Source: Actinostola sp. cb2023
Lineage: Eukaryota; Cnidaria; Anthozoa; Actiniaria; Actinostolidae
Direction of reading: 5' to 3'
Assembly: GCA_033675265.1 (NCBI GenBank)
Contig: JAUJYZ010001538.1
Coordinates: forward strand, 762,501-826,500
Length of the DNA: 64,000 bases
A program made the translations under genes and the position numbers. Below the pieces are notes generated by a model. The model searched no databases. It saw only the letters and a list, made by a program, of their open reading frames with translations, and was not told where the DNA came from. This document shows positions 1-19,000 of this stretch, piece by piece (the first letter of the stretch is position 1; each line of letters opens with the position of its first letter).

Positions 1-390
1 TTTAATAGATGGATGATTTAATAGATGGATGAATAGATGGATGGATGGATGGATGAATAAATGGACGATTTAATAGATGGATGATTTAATAGATGGATGA
101 ATAGATGGATGGATGGATGGATGGATAGATGAATAGATGGATGGATGGATGGATGGATGGATGAATAGATGAATAGATGGATGGATGGATGAATACAGAT
201 GGATGGATGAATAGATGGATGGTTGGATGAATGGATGAAGGGATGATATGAAGGGATGGATGGATGGATGGATGGATGGATGGATGGATGGATGGATGGA
301 TGGATGGATGGATGGATGGATGGATGGATGGATGGATGGATGGATGGATGGATGGATGGATGGATGGATGGATGGATGGATGGGTGGATG
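1..390. repeat. (GGAT)n tetranucleotide microsatellite
   Basis: Near-pure GGAT/GATG repeats run from the window start, interrupted up to about 253 by AATAGAT variants and almost perfect from 254 to 388. Open frames across it (Ser-Ile-His-Pro on minus, Met-Asp-Gly-Trp on plus) are only a consequence of the stop-free repeat. It lies just beyond the 3' end of the secreted-protein gene. Confidence 0.95.
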
Positions 391-519
391 AATTTTAATA
401 TACAAGTAACAAATACTCCAAGATATATAATTAAACTAATAGTATAGAAATGTACACGCTCACGCCTCGCCTTTCCATGCATTCTCGTTGTGTATACTTT
501 ATACTTAGCAAGCGTTCTA

Positions 520-7511
<6,992 letters not shown>

Positions 7512-9007
7512 GGTCTTATTTCAGTCACTGAGCTGAAATATACTTTGATGCACGGGCTTCGCTCTTTGTTCTCAACTGCTGCTATAGCGAACTGAGGAGG
7601 AGTTTATTAAGAATACAAAACAGCATAGTCAGTGCCCCAGCTGTCATACGGTTGGCTGGTGATGTAATTGCTATTAATATCATCTAATCTCGAGGCTTCC
7701 AAACCTTCCCATGGCCAAACGGTTAAAACAATACAACTGATTTTAATTAAATCAAGTTTACACAATAATGAAGTTTCTGTACGTAGTTATGTATGTAGGA
7801 AAGTCTAGTCTGATTCGAAATTATACTGAACTAGTGTATCATATAAATTGCGAAAATAGACCTGCATGCTCAATAATTATTCATACGTAATCACTAAGCC
7901 TGAGGGAATAATTCTTCTAGTATAATTACATAGGAGAATATTGAGAAATTTGCAAAAGTCACGAAAATAGAGTAGTTTTACATCACGGGGCCGACTGACA
8001 TCTTAACGCCTTTTAATAGTTGACTGAATTGTTCGTGGGAAACGTCAATAAACGATCAATTTATTGCTGAACCTCTAAATATCTCCAAAACGAATTTGTT
8101 CTTTCTTTCATCTAGGAAATGCACTTACTTTACTTTCGCAACTTTTTTGCAATTCTGGACCAATCAGAGCGCGCGGATGCAGATTATAATTCGCCTGTGT
8201 AATATTATATACTAACAACTTATATACTGCATGTCTGACTGCATGTATATCAACACATGTTCAAACGCTTAGCGGGCTGTTACGATATTGGCTTGCTGGC
8301 CGGTTGACGTGCATTCTATGCTTGCGTAAACGATCGAGTAATTTGAAGTATTTCAGCGGGTCAACCGACTCATCCTGCGGGTAAGAGTAAAACCCGAACT
8401 GACAGGATACTCGCCATGCTCGCTTTCTCGCTTGCCGGGCGTCTACTTGTCGGTTTGTCGGTCCAATTTTGGCCGATTTGCAAGTTTCTCGGCTAAGAAC
8501 TGACAGAGGTATTGGTATGCACTTAGTGACGTAAGTAGGAGGGGAGGAGGTAGTCCCGCGAGCGCAATGCCGTCACATTGACGCAAGAAAGAACCAAGAC
8601 TGTTCCACACTGTATAAGTAAATTAAAGAATTTTGAACTGGCATCTAAACTATTCTCTAATGCGTAATCGTCACGACTGACAACACGCGGTACACGTAGG
8701 CAGCGCGCTACCACAGGAAACCCATATAAAAGATGAATGCATACAGGCTTTTTACAGTTTAGCAATCTAAGAAGAAATTGTTGGGCTTCCTGTGGTAGAG
8801 CGTGCGCGTGCCATATTTGTGAGGTAGCCTGGAGTAGACTGTGAAATCACAGGCAGCCCAACTATTTCTTCCTTAAGCCTTTTTACAACCTTTCTGGGCT
8901 CAGATAAAAGGAACTGAATGTATGTGTGCGTGTTTTATGGTGGGCTTCCTGTGCCAAAGCGCGCGGGACTGATATTACGAGTTCCTTGTGGTAAAGCGCG
9001 CGTATGT

Positions 9008-9164
9008 ATTAGAGCAGATTTCGTATGACTGTAAAAAACCACGGCGCACGACACGGCACGGTCACGGCACGGATTCATTCGAAATCCTAAATCATCCGTA
9101 CGGTCACGGCGCACGGCACGTCCGTGCCGTAAGTTTTTCACAGTCATTCGAAATCTGCTCTAAT
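9008..9164. mobile_element. TTAGAGCAGATTTCG MITE, copy 1
   Basis: The ends ATTAGAGCAGATTTCG and CGAAATCTGCTCTAAT are inverted; the interior is rich in CGGCACGG/CCGTGCCG inverted motifs. The same family occurs at 15081-15193, with a relative at 43661-43840. Confidence 0.75.
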
Positions 9165-9489
9165 TAATGTCGAGGGGGACGATCGACATTCGACGACATT
9201 GCATTATCTATCTTCTTAGTGAATCTAACGTTGCTTGCACTTGGCCAGCAAAGGTTAGTTACCGGTCAGTTTAACCTAATGCGGCCGAGCCTTTTATCTT
9301 TCATTTTTGCAGTCTGTAAATCAGTCAATTAATTATTCTATTAGAGTTAATGATTGAATGAATGAATGAATGAATGAATGAACGGATATTGAATGATAGC
9401 ATACTGAATGATTTTACATCACAGGCTCCTATGAGGCATCTGAGTCGAAAGCCTGGGAACTAGAGATTCGCAGGGGGAGAACTGGGGTG

Positions 9490-9979
9490 GTTACCATTTA
9501 CTCGGAAAAAACGGAAATTAATTCCGGTTGGAAAAACAAATGGTATGTGTCATTCCGATCGGAAAGTTTCGGAAAACTCGGTCTAGCGATTGAGGTAATC
9601 CACTTTTTCCCGCTTTTGTCAGGGTTTTTTTCGTAGACGCGTGTACTGATTAGACCGAGTTTTCCGAAACTTTCCGATCGGAATGTACTGTGGCGGATTA
9701 GGGGGGGGGGGGGGGGTTCATTGGGTGCCCGTGCACCCCCTAGCTGCCCAGGAACAATTCAATAATACGTTTTTTTTTTATACAAAAAATCGGTGCGCGT
9801 AACATTTCCTTCTGGAGTGAACCCCCCACCTCAAAATCCTAGATCCGCTCCAGATGTACCCTGCGAGCAGAGGGTTTTTTCTACTCGTAGAAAAAAACCT
9901 CTGCTCGCAGGGTAATCGGAATGACACATACCTTTTTTTTTCAAACCGGAGTTTACGGTTTTTCCGAGTAAATGGTAAG
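9490..9979. mobile_element. Composite inverted-repeat element with nested hairpin
   Basis: The outer arms (left GTTACCATTTACTCGGAAAA, right TTTTCCGAGTAAATGGTAA) pair over about 80 bp with mismatches. Within it are a second inverted pair (CGGAAAACTCGGTCTA / TAGACCGAGTTTTCCG) and an inserted hairpin at 9857-9914 with arms ACCCTGCGAGCAGAGG and CCTCTGCTCGCAGGGT. A G homopolymer and (T)n run lie inside. Confidence 0.65.
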
Positions 9980-10537
9980 CACTCCAGGCTATACACTCTA
10001 TGCAATACTCTCCTGTCGGATTTCTGTACTTTGCATAAATTTGCAAAAACTGAAAGAATAACGAGTTAAGTAAAGGTAAAATAATAGATTGAAAGATCAT
10101 CGACAGCTTAGTAATTACCTCAAAAGTGCATTAATAAAAATGAAACTATCTATATCATAAAGTAATAAGCGTTTGAAGGTGCAAAAATGGAAACGAGGCA
10201 TTTAGGGCCAAAGTCCGGTTTCTGGTACAAATCTTTGTAATTTCAAATCACTATAACTTTTCAAGATTGCATAGTACAGCACTAAAATTTGGTATGTTCA
10301 TCATTGAAAACCCTCTCTTCAAAGAGATGGTCAGATATTGCTGTAATATATTCCCAATAACAACTGAGGAAATCAGATTTTACGATTCTACCATTTATGC
10401 ATAAGGTCTATAGCGGAGGAATCAGGTCCGTTTATAAACTCCCGGCTCCGTCTCCACAACAGAAACAGCAGCAGAAACAGCAGCAGCAGCAACAACAACA
10501 ACAACTGAACAACAACAACAACTGAACAACAAAATCA

Positions 10538-10680
10538 GGGGCGGATCCAGGATTTTTTTAAACAGGGGGTTGTAGTGGTATGAGCGGCAAAGCCGCGAAC
10601 ATCTAGGGGGGTTTGGGGGCATGCCCCCCAGAAAATTTTGAAATCTACAAGCTCTGAAATGCAATTTTTAGAGATCTGGA
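10538..10680. mobile_element. GGGGCGGATCCAGGATTTTT repeat remnant
   Basis: It starts GGGGCGGATCCAGGATTTTT and continues with a G-rich core (GGGGGGTTTGGGGGCATGCC), a pattern seen in widespread short DNA elements. A fragment with the inverse end CCCCCTGGATCCGACACTG sits at about 12408-12426. No clear second terminus is visible here. Confidence 0.4.
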
Positions 10681-12161
10681 GTTATTTTATTAACACAAAA
10701 AGCTCTATTTTCAGTAATTTTTTTGCCGGACTCGGTTTATTCAACATCCAGCAAGGAGACTAAAGAGAGAGATGCATTGAAATATTGACTGTATAGCAAT
10801 AAAAACTTCGTATGTACACACACATATAACTGCCAAATATCGTTGTCCGGGTAGAAAGCAACAAGCTAGAAGCTGACTAACGCAAAGGACATTGGGAGTT
10901 TCCTAATTAATTAATTTATCCGTGGTACTTGAGAAGTTATCCCTACGAGCGTTGAATAGCAATCATTTGGAACTATTCGGCCATTTGAAAATGCATGTTG
11001 TTAAAATGTCTATGGATGAATAAATGAATAACGAGAAAGTCCCAAAGTCCTCTGCGGTCGTCAGCTTCTTGCTTGTTGCTTTCGGCGCGGACAACGATTT
11101 TTGGAATATAGGTGTAGTTTCAAAACAGAAAAGCAATGCAGCAAACGATCGCTACAAACATTCAAACCAAAGTCGACTAGAGTCTTGAAGGCCTTCATAA
11201 ACTCCTTCCAAGAAAAATATAGCCGATTTCCATAGCAACGACCACATTTTATTCCCCCGTGGGATATTAGAGTCAAAAAGACAGAGGAGTCATAGGAGTC
11301 ATTAAGGAGTCATAGCAAGATTGTTATTTCACTCTTATGGCTTATCAGAGCGAACTATATTGGGCATTAGCATACAAGTTGCGTCTCCATCTCCATCATA
11401 TATACCTCCCTGCATGCATAAACTGAACCTTTTGACGCTAAAAAAGGCAGGTTACTCAAGGTACTTAAGGCCTGGTTCAAGCCTTAAATAGCAGAAAAAC
11501 GAAAAAAATTATAATGTCTAATCATTTTGACTAAACATCACAAAACTTGGCACAGCTTGAGAGTTTTATATCCTCTACTCATTTAAGTGAATGAAATCCA
11601 AAATAGCGTATCACGTGGTTAACCACGTGACAAAGAATTTTGAAAACAAAATATAAAATGCGGTCGCCAGTTTAAGAGGAAAGTGAAAGCAAATAGTTGT
11701 GTATAATCACGTTTATGATCATCTATTAACCCTCGTTTAGAAAACCTGTCTCCCGCTTTTTGCAAGGAGAATATTTCGGAAAAGAGGTCACGTGACCATT
11801 TCATCAGATTATATTTCTGTAGTTTTCTCTTAAACTATATATAATTCCGAGGTTTTCTAAACGCTATCTTGTTTAACTGGTTATCCTTAACGCTATTACG
11901 TAAAAGGTATTTCATTGTGAATTGAATTCGCGACCGCATTTAAGAAAAACTATATTTTCCTCCATAAGGTCACGTGACCACATGACGTCACAATTGTTAG
12001 ATCTAAATTGTCTCAAATCTTGTATATAACCTTATGCCTAAATATGAGTGCCTAAGTAAATTAGAGCAGCGAGTTATTACAAGAAATGTGATTTTCCAAG
12101 TTGCCTTTTTGTTAAGTACCTTGAGTATTTCAGTTATCAGTCAAACCGTCCTCAGTGGAAG

Positions 12162-12234
12162 TAGCCTGATTTTCAGACGGTCCGTGGTCCTCCGCTCTCG
12201 CTATCTAGCAGACGACTGTCTGAAAATCAGGCTA
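12162..12234. mobile_element. TAGCCTGATTTTCAGACGG MITE, copy 2
   Basis: It has the same termini as the element at 6961-7032, 73 bp long with a different loop. The flanks CAGTGGAAG and CCCTCGAAG are not a clean duplication, so this is an older or rearranged insertion. Confidence 0.75.
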
Positions 12235-12662
12235 CCCTCGAAGTCGAATGGTCGTGCAAACAACATGATGAATGAATTATATTAATTATGTTATTCTTAC
12301 GAGAGGGAGAGAGCTGAAAGTGCAAGAGGGACCTCACTACGGACAGACATATACTATACAAGTATTAAAAAAACATCCATAGGGGGGGTTGCAACCCCCA
12401 GAACCCACCCCCTGGATCCGACACTGAAAATAAGATGAAAAAGGGAAAGAAATGAAAACTGAAAAAGTTAAAAAGAGAAAAAATGACTCCAATTTACCAC
12501 TTGAGTCGTGAATTGGCTGCTTTGGGCTACCTGTGTTCATAGGAATCCTTGGAATTTCCTGTCAAGTGACATATGAATCGAATTATGGACAATTTCCAAT
12601 TGTTGTAGCTCTTCCGGTTAAAACTGATCTGATATTTTTCGGAAGATCTTTTGTAAAACTCT

Positions 12663-12788
12663 AGCCCCAGTGGATAGCCGAATCCGTTGTCGGATAAATC
12701 CTTATCCCGTGTATAAGTTGATGCTGTTATTCAATAAATTAATCCACTGGAGAAGGATTTATTAGCGCTATGCACAACCACCGGGGTC
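12663..12788. mobile_element. GGATAG-family MITE, copy 1
   Basis: It contains CAGTGGATAGC, CGGATAAATCC and TTATCC motifs in inverted arrangement and ends near GCGCTATGCACAACCACCGGGG. The same family recurs at 16447-16577, 27630-27773, 50757-50911 and 57864-57976. Confidence 0.6.
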
Positions 12789-12937
12789 AGAAGTTCAAAC
12801 GAACCTTTAATTTTCAAAAAAAACCATTTTTTTCCACTCGGCGATTGTTCGGAGTCGAGTCGATTTTCTATTGATGTCTCCGAACTGAGGCTTGTTCCAA
12901 ATAAGGAAATCTTCGGGAGGTCGTTTCATCACGTCGG

Positions 12938-13010
12938 GTTTTGGCGCCATTACGAAGTAGCACGTGATCAAGGTTGTGACGTGTCGAGCCTCGTTCTTTG
13001 CTGGGGGTCC
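12938..13010 (+). promoter_or_regulatory. Probable BET gene promoter / 5' UTR
   Basis: Directly upstream of the first coding exon lie TTTTGGCGCC (E2F-like, ~12939-12948), an E-box CACGTG (12961-12966) and GTGACGTG (CRE half-site, ~12976). No TATA box is visible. The transcription start is not determined. Confidence 0.4.
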
Positions 13011-16000
13011 ATGAAGAGCTCAAAAGGGCGGCTGTTTGTTCGTTCGCTGGACGAACAGAGCCAAGGAAGGACTGTAAAATTTATGTGGAATCTATCGTCG
13101 TGGATGGACGCGTTAGACCATCCGACGTCGGAAAATTTCCAGAATAGTATTGCACACATTTACAAAGGGTATGGCATGCTTCTTTTTCATCTGGAGTTAC
13201 TTAATCATGGATTTTATGTGTGATGCGTTGTGAAGACGTAACCGCCAAAATGGCGTTGGCTGTGTTAAAATGTCGTTGAGCAAACGCCATCGATTTTCTC
13301 ACATTCAAGTGCAAGATACGTGGAAATTTTTGTCACATCAGATAAATAAAGTGGTTTTCTGTATTTTTGTGGTAAATTTGGTAGTTCTTATGTTGTTAGA
13401 GAGTGGAAATTTACCAAAATGTGTTGCATCATCGCAGGCCTGGTGAGGCGGTTCAGCAGTCTGGCCTTCCTAGCGAGTATGGAGTCGCCGATTCAGTGCA
13501 TGGTGTAAGGCCCCTATCAAGCCCCGAGGGGCACGACAAGCGTCCAAGAAGACTTTCACACAAATACGACGACTTTGAGCAACCTGCAGTGGTAAATACG
13601 ATGTTTTTACGTCGTTTAGAAGTGTCAGGATGAACCGCTTCACTCCTCACCTCAGCTCTTCTCTACCGTTTGCATCCAATACTGAATCTCTTTTCGCTTT
13701 TTTTTGGTTTGATTTAGCGAGGAATGGCTCAACAACCGACAACACCTCAGCAACCTCCTCCTAAAAGCAACAGAACAACAAACCAACTTCAATATCTACT
13801 GAAAACTGTCATGAAAGGAATATGGAGGCATCAATATGCCTGGCCATTCCGCGAGCCTGTAGACTCTGTGAAGCTCAATCTACCGGTCAGTGTACACTTA
13901 TTTTGTTAATCTTCTTAGCGGCGTTTTCTTAGTGTTATTTAGTTGTCAAGGAACTTATTGGTTGTGATACATATGACTTAGGACTACTACACGATCATCA
14001 AGAAACCCATGGATCTTGGTTCCATCAAAAAGAAGCTCGAGTCCAACGAATACAACGACGCCAAGGAGTGCATCGACGATTTTAATTTAATGGTTGACAA
14101 TTGCTACAGATACAATAAACCAGGAGACGTAAGTTTTGTAGTTCTTGCAAGTTTGTGTTCACGTGCATTTGCTTCCTTGGGTAGCCTTCCTTGAACGCTT
14201 CATGCAATGAAATTCACATTTACAAAGAATTGAATTTTATTGGAAATGAATTAACTGGCGTTATAAAAGCCCAAGCATCCTTTGCATTGGAAGACAAACT
14301 TGTTTTATTCATTATTGATCTTTTTATAGACGTTTTGCTTCTTCAGAATCGAAGTAAGCTTAAGTTAATCGAAAGGCATTTTACATTTTACGATCTGCAT
14401 GTGGCTTGACTTTGACTTTGAATGACAAGGCAAATTTGAGCTACATGTAAACGCTTACATCTTTCCTTTTCGTTGCACTCTTTACTAGAAACTTTGTTGA
14501 AACTGTACTCTATTTGTCCAACATAAGATTCCTAGGCATAGGTGAAAATAGTCATGAAAATTATTGCAATTAATGAAATTAGAACCACAAATCTGTACTG
14601 AGCATCTTAGGGAAGTGTTGTGAAATTGACATCAAAACTTTGTCATCTCAAGTCAAATACAACCACAAACTAGCTCACTAGTTAGTTTGGTACTTTAACT
14701 TGAAGCATTGACAAACTTTGAAAACTAATTTCTAACACTTTCAATAAAGTATAGCGTTGATACAAAATTCACTGAGTTATGCAAGAATTTTGACGAAATT
14801 TGTATTGGTATACAAAAACTTTATATTTGCAATGGATAACTTAAAATATGGTAAAATTCTTGACAAATGATTGAAAAATCAAGTCATTACAGCTACTTAT
14901 CCCCTACTACTGTACCAATAATATAATAATAATACTGTAACAATAATATTATTGCACTCCATTTACTAAATGGTTTGTCAAATGTAAACTTTGCATGTTG
15001 TCGATAGAATATTTAGCACTAGTTTTCCAATTTCTGATTCATCGCCTCTAAAAGCACATTAGTTGACGACTAGCACCTTTTAGAGCAGATTTCGTACGAC
15101 TCTTGGAAAACCATGACACACAATTTATTTGAAATCTTAAAACATCCTGGTCACATGCCGTAAATTTTCCACAGTTATACAAAATCTGCTCTATGCTGAA
15201 CATAGCTGCACTGACTAGTCCAAAATGATACAGTTCTAGTATTAACCACAACCACAACAACTGAAACAACTGATTTGCTTCAAACGTAGCGGATAAACTT
15301 CTCTCTCTGCATAGCCTGTTCTCATCTGCTGGCTGTAAGGAAGGGTGATTAGTATTTCTGATATCAGTTTTTGGAAATCTTGATAATCTCCATGATTTAT
15401 TGTTATGAAACTGATACAGTCAATTCTCTCTAAGCCTGACACCCTCAGGTGCAAAGTTTGCTGTCTGACTTAGTGAGGTGTCCATCTTAGAGAGAGTGAA
15501 TTCATAGTAACAGTGCAGCAGGGAACAGACAAAAGTGCCAAGTCCAAAGAGGTGTCTGGCACAGATGGGTGTCCACCTAGAGGAAGCTAGTTATATCATC
15601 TTGTTAGTTATTGTGACGGTATTTATACATCGTCTTTCTTTTAACAGGATATAACATTAATGTGTCAAACAGTGGAAAAGTTTATCAAACAAAAACTACC
15701 AAGCATGCCAACTGAGGTATTCAGTCAAAATTGTTCTTCGGGAAAATTACCTTTTTACATGTATTTAGATTCTTCAAGAAGTACATCTCCACAGAGATTT
15801 CAATACAATTTGAAGTAGGCAGATGGTCCTACTGGAGTAAGTGGCCATGACAATAAATCAAAAGGCTTCAATTTAACATGTAAACATCAATGAAAATGGT
15901 CACTTGAGAGGTTACATTGTATGCTAATTGAGATTCCAAACACATCAATCACACTGACCAGAATTTCAACTCACAAAGGATTTGTTATGATTTGCTTCAA

Positions 16001-19000
16001 AATACATGTACATTTATTTTTATACAATTTTGAACATTCCTTGAGCCAAATGATAATCCTCAAAGAGTTTGAAATATTTGTTGTAAATTATGTAATAAAT
16101 GCTTTTCTTGAAGGAGAAGGAGATTATTATTGGAATAAAGAGGAAAGCTGATGGAACAGGGGTAGGAGGGAAGAAAGGCAGAAAGCCAGGTCCAAAACCA
16201 GTTATACCACCAGGTATTCTCAAACCTGTTATATCCAGTTGTAACAATCATGTATATGTCATTTTCAGTAATTGGTACTTCATTCATTATTTATGCTGTA
16301 GTCCCATTGTTGTGTGATGTTGTCTCTTTTGTTGTAATACCATGTATTTAATAATATTTAGGAAGTTGTACTGTTTGTAAACATGCCAATAATGCTAATT
16401 TTTCAATGGGATTTAGTAGTATGCTTTGTTCAACAACCCAATCTCAGGCCCTGGTTGTTGAAAGTGTGGATAGCTAGCTCTATCCTTTGGATAAGTTGAT
16501 GCTGTTATCCAATACATTTATCCACTAGATGAGGATTTATCCAGCGGATAGCGCTATTCACTCTTTGATCAACCATGGTTTGAATTGACAAGACATCAGA
16601 CCCCTGTTGTTCAAAGATTTGGACAGTGCTATGCATTGGATAAATCATTATCCAGTAGATAAGCTGATGCCCAGTAATTGTATCCACCTGATCAGTCTTC
16701 CTCTGCATTTTATCATAGTACTGGTTGATTCTACAAAACATCTAATAATAGTAATACACCCTTTTAACTTGGACATAATGTTTCCCCATTTGAAACCATG
16801 TGTCATACCTCTAAGTATTATTATTTCTTTCTCTGTCGGTGCATCCTCGGGAACCCAGGGGTATATTTCTGTCGCTCGTTACTCGCTCCCAGAGAAATAC
16901 CCCTGGGAACGAAGTCTGTTAGAACTTGTTCCGGAAGTCACCAATCAGAAACGAGAGTAATTTTGACTTCCGGAACAAGTTCCAACAGACTTCGCTCCCA
17001 GGGGTATTTCTCTGGGAGCGAGTAACGAGCGACAGAATATACCCCTGGGTTCCCGAGGATGCTGTCGGTGATGCTTGAGAAGAGACAAAAATATGGATGT
17101 CACTGAAACAAAGAATCTTATACTCGGGGGAATGATATGTGGTCTGAAATGGGGAAACATTCCTCCCAAGCTGAAAGGGTCTATTGTGGTTCCACTGAGC
17201 CCTTTTTCCCATGGTCTAAGTATCACCACAGCTAACAACTTATTATTGTCTTTTGTACCCGATAGATATTGTACCTGATAGCACTCCAATGACTGGACTT
17301 CCACCTTCGGCAGTCATGACCACTTTGCCTCCAACAGTTACAGCAACTAAAGCACTCCCCACTCCAGTAGAAGTGACAACAACAGCACTACCCACTCCAT
17401 CCATCACACAAGCCCCTATCATGGCTGGCCCCCCTACAATAAATGTAGCAGCCAAGGTATGCAGCATTAACAACAAAAAACTCACAGAATGACTGTGTAA
17501 TATTGTTCAACTTTTTCGATAGAAGATCGCAAGTTGAAGTTTAGTAGTGCTCTTACTACTGTAGTATGTGTTATAGCGTGACATGCAAGAGTGTGAACAT
17601 CTTCAATATATTCCAACTTCTATCATAATTATTAGCCAATCAGCTTCCAACGTGGTAAGGCATTCTATTGTTTCACTGCCAAGATGAAAGTACAGTTTAA
17701 TCTTGACAGCTCAAACTCAGTTTTCCTGAAAACTTGCTATTTTGAACTAGAAATTAAGCTCCTCACCAATAGATGAGCTTGGAGTTGGATGCCATAATGA
17801 AGGACTGACCTCGCTAGTCTGAGTTCCTCATGGAGGTAACCATGACAACCATGCCACAGTCCACCCCCTAGCACCCATCACACTGACTACTCGGTTAGAT
17901 AGTGGAAAAAGGCAAATAAATACTTACCTGCGTAAAAACTTACCATAAGAAGGTGTGAGGGTGGAATAAATTGATCCGCTACGATCGGCTTGCTATGAGC
18001 TACTCGCTTAGCTTGCTTAGTATTTGACCCTTTATGATCAACAGGGCCGAGCAGACAGATAACATCTGTGTTATAAGCCCCTGCTAATGTGTCGGGGGTC
18101 CCCCATGCTGTGGGTACCCAAGGCATGACCACTGGCCAGCATTGTCTCGATTTTAACTTTGCCAAAATTACATTTAGCCTCATAAAATATCTCCTCAATC
18201 TATTTGTCTTTCCTGCAAAAGTTACTCGGTTCTTACTAACTCTCACTCTTGAGAATTTATTTTGACAGTTCGTGAAAATGTTTTTCCACTATATTTGAAT
18301 TACATAAAGGTGGTCACATTTTTTGACATCACACAGTAAATACATACAGCTTATTTGATGGTTTAACAGATAATACGCGCAGATATTTTACGAGTTGCAT
18401 AGTATTTTTCTGAGCCCGTAGGCTGAAAAATGTCTGCAAGTATTATTTGTCAACCATCAAATAAGGGGTTTATTATTCCACAATTGATTTTGTTTCTTTG
18501 TTTCCTGAAGTTATTGAGACATTTTTGCTATGTTTTTCGTGCGCGCGCGAGCTACTGTGTAATACTGGCACATTTTGCGTGGTCTCTTGCACTTATATGG
18601 TAAAATGACACACAAGTGGAATAATACATGCAACTATTTCCTCGATGTGATTGGTTATTTTCCTTTGGGACATGTTAGGCCAAGAAGGGGATTAAAAGAA
18701 AAGCTGATACGACCACGCCGACTACACCCATTGGAGACCTAGTGGATTCTGGATTATCGGCACCCAAAGCAGCTAAGGTACCATCAAGAAGGGAATCAAC
18801 TAGAACAGTCAAGAAACCCAATAGAGATCTACCTGAAGTACCTAGCCTGGTAAGGCAAAGTACCTTCACTCTTATTAGTGGCACTTAGTTTGAATGGTTT
18901 TCTATGACTGTAGCAAGTTAAATTCACCTCCTCTTTGCTGCACCACTTCTATCTCTTGTCTAGATAATACTTTAGGCAATAGTTGAACAGTGCACAAAAG

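Larger units (their letters stand above)
7512..12937. other. Intergenic stretch without a recognisable gene
   Basis: Between the start of the secreted-protein gene and the BET promoter I see no exon with conserved coding sequence. Short open frames here fall inside or beside inverted repeats. The stretch holds the MITEs listed separately, a 19-base G run at ~9699, a degenerate (GAAT)n run at ~9352-9384, a (CAG/CAA)n run at 10462-10530, and otherwise AT-rich unique-looking DNA. Confidence 0.6.

Noticed and set aside
9778..10100. 75-89-aa frames near 9.8-10.1 kb
   Set aside because: They span the composite inverted-repeat element; peptides recur in mirrored form on the other strand.
16919..17304. 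97-119-aa minus-strand frames in a BET intron
   Set aside because: They lie across the 220-bp hairpin MITE and the antisense of BET exon 7.
17919..18200. ATACTTACCTG at 17919 resembling the 5' end of U1 snRNA, followed by a G/C-rich structured stretch
   Set aside because: The following sequence does not show the U1 loop or Sm-site order; the 11-base match is short. Possibly a degenerate SINE.
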